From JBOGUF01 sp050696075 (GTDB lineage: Bacteria; Chloroflexota; Chloroflexia; Thermomicrobiales; UBA6265), in contig JBOGUF010000100.1 of assembly GCA_050696075.1 (NCBI GenBank), positions 1-25,263 on the forward strand: a stretch of 25,263 nucleotides of DNA. The letters run 5' to 3'. The notes under the pieces were generated by a model. It did not search any database. It was not told the DNA's origin and was given only the letters and a program-made list of their open reading frames with translations. Position numbers and translations under genes: made by a program. Below are positions 22,024-25,263 of this stretch, piece after piece (position 1 is the first letter of the stretch; each line of letters starts with the position of its first letter).

Positions 22024-22890
22024 ATGCAGATGACGAACGGGAAGACGGACCTCCTACGGGTCGCGGCCGTCCAAATGAACTCTCGCGACGAGAAGGCGAA
22101 GAACATCGAGACGGCGCTGGCCCTGATCGACCGCGCGGCGGCAACCGGCGCCCGACTGGTTGCCCTGCCGGAAGTTTGGACGTATCTCGGTGACGATGAG
22201 GGAAACCGCGACAACGCCGAGCCGGCGCCCGGCCCGACGATCGAGCGGCTGGCCGAGCGCGCCCGGCGCCATGGCATCTATTTGCACTGCGGCAGCGTCT
22301 TCGAGACTTGCCTTGGCGACCCGCGCCTCTTCAACACGACGGTGGTGCTCGATCCGGACGGCGAGCTCATCGGGACGTACCGCAAGATCCACATGTTCGA
22401 CGTGGTGCTCGACGGCGTCGCCAGCTACCAGGAGTCGGCGACGATATCACCGGGCGACGAGATCGTGACAGTCGACGTCGATGGGGTGACGGTTGGGCTG
22501 GCGATCTGCTACGACCTGCGCTTTCCAGAGCTGTTTCGCATTCTGGCGTTGCGGGGCGCGGAGGTGATCGTGCTGCCAGCCGCCTTCACGATGACGACCG
22601 GCAAGGACCATTGGGAGGTCCTGATCCGGGCGCGGGCGATCGAAAACGGCGTCTACCTGATCGCCCCCGCCCAGGTGGGGAGCCATGCGACCGGCAAGTG
22701 GTGCTATGGCCGGTCGGTGATTGTCGATCCGTGGGGCACGGTGCTGGCGACCGGGTCGGATGTCGAAACGGTGATCGCGGCGGAGGTCGATCGCGCCTAT
22801 TTGCAGAAGGTGCGGCGGCAGGTGCCGTCGCTGGCAAACCGGATGCCCGACCGCTACGTCTGGCCCGACCAGGCGATGGTCGTCCGGTAA
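22024..22890 (+). CDS. carbon-nitrogen hydrolase (Nit1/Nit2-like amidase)
   Basis: A 288-residue nitrilase-superfamily enzyme with the Glu-Lys-Cys triad in place: E50 in VALPEVWTYL, K121 in YRKIHMFD and C162 in AICYDLRFPELFR. The KIHMFD and CYDLRFPELFR blocks point to the Nit subgroup, whose members hydrolyse omega-amides such as deaminated glutathione or 2-oxoglutaramate, clearing metabolic by-products in the cytoplasm. Length is normal. Start ATG 22024 follows GGGAGG by 7 bases. It is followed after 18 bases by the LysM lipoprotein gene, so the two may be co-transcribed despite having no obvious shared role. The assignment to the Nit branch is good; the exact amide is not resolved. Confidence 0.92.
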   Translation: MQMTNGKTDLLRVAAVQMNSRDEKAKNIETALALIDRAAATGARLVALPEVWTYLGDDEGNRDNAEPAPGPTIERLAERARRHGIYLHCGSVFETCLGDPRLFNTTVVLDPDGELIGTYRKIHMFDVVLDGVASYQESATISPGDEIVTVDVDGVTVGLAICYDLRFPELFRILALRGAEVIVLPAAFTMTTGKDHWEVLIRARAIENGVYLIAPAQVGSHATGKWCYGRSVIVDPWGTVLATGSDVETVIAAEVDRAYLQKVRRQVPSLANRMPDRYVWPDQAMVVR

Positions 22891-22908
22891 GGGCTGATTG
22901 ACGCGGCG

Positions 22909-23277
22909 ATGGGCAGTTCGCCAGGCGCCTGGCGTTTCCCCGCGATGCGAGACCAGCCGGGGCGCGCGGCCGGCTTGGCCGCGCTGTGCATCGGGCTGCT
23001 GCTCCTGGTCGGGTGCAGTCGCGGCGACAACGAACCCGACCGTACGCTCACCCCAAACGACCACTTCGTCATCGTGACGCCGACGCCGGGAACGCCGGTA
23101 CCTCTCACGCCAACTCCGGTGACGGGGGATCGCACCTACGTCGTGCAGCCAGGCGACAGCTTGTCGAGCATCGCGACCGAGTTTGGCGTTTCTCAGGAGG
23201 CGTTGCAGGCGGCGAACGGCATCGACGATCCCAACAGCATCTTTGTGGGACAGCGGTTAGTGATTCCTGACGGGTGA
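22909..23277 (+). CDS. LysM-domain lipoprotein
   Basis: A 122-residue surface lipoprotein. It has a basic N-terminus, a hydrophobic stretch and the lipobox LLVGC, with the lipid-bearing cysteine at C36. A Thr/Pro linker (VTPTPGTPVPLTPTP) is followed by one LysM domain at about residues 76-121 (TYVVQPGDSLSSIATEFGVS...NSIFVGQRLVIP), which binds peptidoglycan glycan strands. It is thus a membrane-anchored protein reaching the cell wall. The start may instead be ATG 22945 (MRDQPGR), which gives a more typical signal length; neither has a strong ribosome site. The TGA stop lies inside a heptamer repeat array. The Thr/Pro linker is typical of exported Chloroflexota proteins. Confidence 0.88.
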   Translation: MGSSPGAWRFPAMRDQPGRAAGLAALCIGLLLLVGCSRGDNEPDRTLTPNDHFVIVTPTPGTPVPLTPTPVTGDRTYVVQPGDSLSSIATEFGVSQEALQAANGIDDPNSIFVGQRLVIPDG

Positions 23278-23299
23278 TGGGTGATGGGGAATGGGGAAT
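23272..23299. repeat. heptanucleotide array (GGGTGAT, GGGGAAT), left copy flanking the four-helix gene
   Basis: Four 7-bp units: GGGTGAT twice, then GGGGAAT twice. The array contains the stop codon of the LysM gene and lies 36 bases before the start of the four-helix-bundle gene. The same two heptamers, inverted, occur at 23663-23693 on the far side of that gene. Confidence 0.92.
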
Positions 23300-23335
23300 G
23301 GTGGCGAACCAAGAGACGAGGAAGGAGGGAGGGGT

Positions 23336-23706
23336 ATGGAGGTTCGCGATTTCAGGGATCTGAGGGTGTGGCGAGAGGGGATCGAACTGGTCGTTGCGAT
23401 TTACCGAGCGACACGGTCGTTCCCGCCGCACGAGCTGCACGGATTGACGAGTCAGATGCGCCGCGCCGCGGTGTCTATCCCATCGAATGTCGCGGAGGGA
23501 AAACGCGTGGTCATCTCGGCACATACCTGAATCACGTGTTTATCGCGCGTGGATCATTGGCGGAACTCCAGACGCGGCTTGAAATCGCGATACGCTTCGG
23601 ATATGGCGCGTCGGACGATCTCCAACAGATCCAGAATGAAGCAGCGATCCTGGCGCGGCGGCATCACCCATTCCCCATCACCCATTCCCCATTTCGCTGC
23701 CATTGA
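23336..23706 (+). pseudogene. four-helix-bundle (S23 / rRNA intervening-sequence-type) protein, frameshifted
   Basis: The first part reads MEVRDFRDLRVWREGIEL and RRAAVSIPSNVAEGK, the hallmarks of the S23/four-helix-bundle family. These are about 120-residue proteins related to those in 23S rRNA intervening sequences and to the Avd accessory of diversity-generating retroelements. At A23500-23503 the frame shifts by -1; the rest of the family pattern, FIARGSLAELQTRLEIAIRFGYG, continues in the other frame to a TGA at 23704-23706. One extra A would restore a 123-residue protein. The C-terminal HHPFPITHSPF is encoded by the right-hand heptamer array. No rRNA, reverse transcriptase or variable repeat is nearby, so this is a free-standing copy. 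GGAGGGAGGGG just before ATG 23336 supports the start. The frameshift could be a sequencing error. Confidence 0.85.
23663..23693. repeat. heptanucleotide array (ATCACCC, ATTCCCC), right copy flanking the four-helix gene
   Basis: Alternating units ATCACCC, ATTCCCC, ATCACCC, ATTCCCC and a partial. These are the exact reverse complements of the heptamers at 23272-23299, but in a different order (alternating rather than paired). The array is translated as the C-terminus of the four-helix-bundle frame. Confidence 0.92.
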
Positions 23707-23731
23707 CGCGTTTTCGGGATCATGGTAGGCT
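23703..23731 (+). promoter_or_regulatory. sigma-70-type promoter for the structured leader
   Basis: TTGACG (five of six to the -35 consensus) at 23703-23708 is followed, after exactly 17 bases, by TAGGCT at 23726-23731. The second hexamer keeps T1, A2 and T6 of the -10 consensus. Transcription would begin near 23738, about 90 bases before a strong ribosome site and a short ORF. The -35 overlaps the stop of the four-helix gene. Confidence 0.5.
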
Positions 23732-23819
23732 GCCCGCAACGGTCCAGGTCGAGTGCAAACGCCTCTGGGCCGTGTAGTTTGAGTCCTGCCGTTCCGTAGT
23801 TCCGCACAGGGTAAAGGAG

Positions 23820-23902
23820 GTGATGCCCATGAGTAGTCACGGTCTAATGGGCGTCACGGTGGAGGCCGCGAGCGTTTAGCTCACGGCAGCCGTGATGCCC
23901 AT
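23820..23902 (+). promoter_or_regulatory. competing stem-loops: candidate cis-regulatory RNA (attenuator-like)
   Basis: GTGATGCCCAT occurs identically at 23820-23830 (segment A) and 23892-23902 (A'). Between them, ATGGGCGTCAC at 23847-23857 (segment B) is complementary to both, with one G-U pair. The B-A' stem extends to 13 bp (23847-23859 with 23890-23902). A-B pairing would cover the end of the ribosome site and two bases of the start codon; B-A' pairing would free them. The two folds are mutually exclusive, as in attenuators and riboswitches. No known riboswitch class is recognised. Confidence 0.5.
23829..23879 (+). CDS. 16-codon leader ORF with near-perfect Shine-Dalgarno site
   Basis: The ORF MSSHGLMGVTVEAASV (ATG 23829, TAG 23877-23879) is preceded by AAAGGAGGTGAT at 23813-23824. 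This is a 12-base full complement of the usual 16S rRNA 3' end, with 8 bases between GGAGG and the ATG. It is far too short for a normal protein, but the ribosome site is the strongest in the window. The start region and codons 7-10 take part in the competing stems described at 23820-23902. No run of a single amino acid codon is present, so it does not look like a classic amino-acid attenuator. Read as a leader peptide or a ribosome-loading device; it has no homologue I know of. Confidence 0.45.
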   Translation: MSSHGLMGVTVEAASV

Positions 23903-23910
23903 GTGCGACA

Positions 23911-23933
23911 GGGTCGGTCCACTGGACCGGCCC
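23911..23933 (+). terminator. terminator-like hairpin after the leader ORF
   Basis: GGGTCGGTCC at 23911-23920 pairs with GGACCGGCCC at 23924-23933, a 10-bp stem with one G-U pair and a 3-base loop. It is followed by TTCGTGCGTCTTATT, which is only moderately T-rich. It begins 8 bases after the competing stems, where an expression-platform terminator would be expected. Confidence 0.5.
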
Positions 23934-24013
23934 TTCGTGCGTCTTATTGGAGCCGTCAGCCGTTCGCCACTGGCCTCCCTTGTCATACCGAGCTTGCCGA
24001 GGGATGACGGTGT

Positions 24014-24045
24014 GGCTCACGGCTCACGGCTCACGGCTCACGGCT
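24014..24045. repeat. heptanucleotide tandem repeat array (GGCTCAC)
   Basis: Four perfect GGCTCAC units plus GGCT, ending 7 bases before the ATG of the second LLM gene. The array occupies the position where a Shine-Dalgarno site would be expected, and none is visible. A single related unit (AGCTCACGG) lies at 23878-23886. Confidence 0.92.
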
Positions 24046-24052
24046 AAGAACC

Positions 24053-25111
24053 ATGGACCTCGGTCTCTTTGACATTCACCAGATCGATCCGACGGACCCG
24101 GCGGGGCACGCCGCGGTCTACCGGCGGCGACTCGACCATCTGGCGCTGGCGGACGAGCTTGGTCTGCGCTTTGCCTTTACGGCTGAGCGCCACTTCTTGC
24201 AGACCTATCGTTGTCCGGCGCCGGGGGCGTGGCTGGGCGCCGGAACGCAGCGGACGCGGCAGATCCGGCTGGGGGTGCTGGCGTACACGCTGCCGATCCA
24301 TCCGCCGGCGGCGCTGGCGGAGGAGATCGCGGTCCTCGATCAGCTCTGCGAGGGGCGGTTGGAGGTTGGGCTCGGGCTGGGCCACCGGCCGGAGGAGCTC
24401 GTGGCCCTAGGGGTCGATCCGGTCAAGCGGATTGAGATTTTTCAAGAACGGCTGATGGTCTTGCGGGCGCTGTGGAGCGGCGGCAAGATCTCGCTGACGA
24501 GCGCGCACCACACGCTGCAAGAGGTCGCGATCCACCCCCTGCCGCTGCAGGAGCCGCACCCGCCGCTGTGGTTTGCCGGCACCCAACCGGCCGCGACGAG
24601 TTGGGCGGGGGCGCATGGGATGAACCTGGCGGTCGGGTTTGCGCCGTTGCGCGATCTGGTCCCAGCCACGGCCGCGTTCAAGGCCGGGCGCACGGCGCTC
24701 GCGCGGGCCGCCGAAGACGGCACACCGCCGGTTGGCGGCGGCCGGATCGCGCTCATGCGGCACGTCTACCTGGCCGAGACCGACGAAGAGGCGCGATCTG
24801 AGATGATTGACGATCTGGTCGCGCTGAAGGAACACCACGGCGCGGGCGAGGGGAGCCGAGCCGACCGCGTACGGACGGCGGAAGGCGAATTGGAGGAATT
24901 GCTGCGCCGGGAGGCATTCATCGCCGGAGGCCCGGAAACCGTAGCCAAGGGCATCTGGCAGGCCCGTCGTGCGCTTGGCGTCGACCTTTTTCTGGCGAAC
25001 CTCTATCCGGCCCACGTGGACGACGACCGAGTGCGGCGGGCGATACGGATGCTGGCGGGCGCGGTCAAGGACGCGCTGGCGGAGAAGGCCGAGGCGTCGG
25101 CAACTGTGTAG
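24053..25111 (+). CDS. LLM-class flavin-dependent oxidoreductase
   Basis: A 352-residue luciferase-like monooxygenase family protein, only distantly similar to the LLM protein at 19254. Landmarks are DLGLFDIHQID at the N-terminus, FAFTAERHFLQTY (about residues 40-52), the ILxTLPIHPP-type segment as LGVLAYTLPIHPPAALAEE, LDQLCEGRLEVGLGLGHRPEEL, and PHPPLWFAGTQPAATSWAGAHGMN. The AERHF motif and the cis-peptide strand region are typical of FMN-dependent alkanal-monooxygenase-like members rather than the F420 type. The reaction is unknown. Start ATG 24053 gives the canonical N-terminus but has no ribosome site, because a GGCTCAC array abuts it. The structured leader at 23703-23933 lies upstream on the same strand. 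The stop codon TAG is also the first part of an inverted-repeat element. Confidence 0.9.
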   Translation: MDLGLFDIHQIDPTDPAGHAAVYRRRLDHLALADELGLRFAFTAERHFLQTYRCPAPGAWLGAGTQRTRQIRLGVLAYTLPIHPPAALAEEIAVLDQLCEGRLEVGLGLGHRPEELVALGVDPVKRIEIFQERLMVLRALWSGGKISLTSAHHTLQEVAIHPLPLQEPHPPLWFAGTQPAATSWAGAHGMNLAVGFAPLRDLVPATAAFKAGRTALARAAEDGTPPVGGGRIALMRHVYLAETDEEARSEMIDDLVALKEHHGAGEGSRADRVRTAEGELEELLRREAFIAGGPETVAKGIWQARRALGVDLFLANLYPAHVDDDRVRRAIRMLAGAVKDALAEKAEASATV

Positions 25112-25239
25112 GGGCGCTGCCCGTCGCGCGAACGCGCGATACGCCGCGTATGCGGCCCGTTTGACGGTTATCGACCTACGGTCGATGCGCGCTATCGCGC
25201 GGGCGCAGCAAGCGGGCGCAGCAAGCGGCGCCCTTACAC
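25106..25239. repeat. 134-bp inverted-repeat element made of consecutive small palindromes
   Basis: The terminal inverted repeats are GTGTAGGGGCGC at 25106-25117 and its complement at 25228-25239, with one mismatch. Inside lie perfect palindromes: 25124-25139 (7-bp arms), 25143-25156 (GCCGC/GCGGC), 25171-25185 (TCGACC/GGTCGA) and 25187-25200 (GCGCG/CGCGC). They are followed by a 13-bp tandem duplication (GGGCGCAGCAAGC at 25201 and 25214). It begins inside the LLM stop codon. It has the look of a MITE- or REP-like repeat that could also act as a transcript end. No gene is seen from here to 25263. Confidence 0.72.
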
Positions 25240-25263
25240 GATTGGCGTGTCGACAACGAGCGA

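Noticed and set aside
23336..23706. Diversity-generating retroelement, because Avd is a related four-helix bundle
   Set aside because: No reverse transcriptase, template repeat or variable repeat is visible nearby; only the fold family is shared.

Overview
The window is GC-rich bacterial DNA, densely coded on both strands. It best fits a member of the Chloroflexota, probably Thermomicrobia (Sphaerobacter-like). That placement is an inference. It rests on Pro/Thr/Ala-rich tails and linkers on exported proteins, a TAXI-type TRAP transporter with a DUF1850 partner, two flavin-dependent LLM oxidoreductases, and many short period-7 tandem repeats between genes. I see no rRNA, tRNA, CRISPR array, transposase or phage gene.

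Layout. (1) 1-2150, plus strand: a BlaI/CopY-type repressor, a small Cys-rich protein, a Met-rich two-helix membrane protein, and a broken gene that fuses the front half of an NAD-dependent epimerase to a frameshifted SPW-type membrane domain. (2) 2143-6503, minus strand: two tandem paralogous exported beta-propeller proteins, an acetamidase/formamidase and a small hypothetical protein. (3) 6763-14385, minus strand: a long co-directional run holding a TRAP-TAXI transporter (binding protein, DUF1850 protein, fused permease), two overlapping unknown genes, a tandem universal stress protein, and glutamine-dependent NAD+ synthase. (4) 14591-19257, plus strand: a two-SIS-domain sugar isomerase/deglycase-like protein, an amidase, then a GT4 glycosyltransferase, a CDP-alcohol phosphatidyltransferase and a 55-residue membrane peptide. 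The last three look like a phosphatidylinositol-mannoside-like lipid unit. (5) 19254-21765, minus strand: an LLM oxidoreductase and a class II aldolase with an extra N-terminal domain. (6) 22024-25111, plus strand: a nitrilase-family amidase, a LysM lipoprotein, a frameshifted four-helix-bundle (S23-like) gene, a structured leader region with a 16-codon ORF, and a second LLM oxidoreductase.

Two things stand out. First, five arrays of heptanucleotide repeats, of four different sequences, sit between genes and almost always abut start or stop codons; two are inverted copies bracketing the four-helix-bundle gene. Second, 23703-23933 looks like an undescribed cis-regulatory leader. It has a promoter, a near-perfect Shine-Dalgarno site, a 16-codon ORF, two identical 11-nt segments competing for one complementary segment, and a 10-bp hairpin. 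Both visible frameshifts (near 1906 and 23500) fall in 4-base homopolymers, so they may be sequencing errors rather than true mutations.
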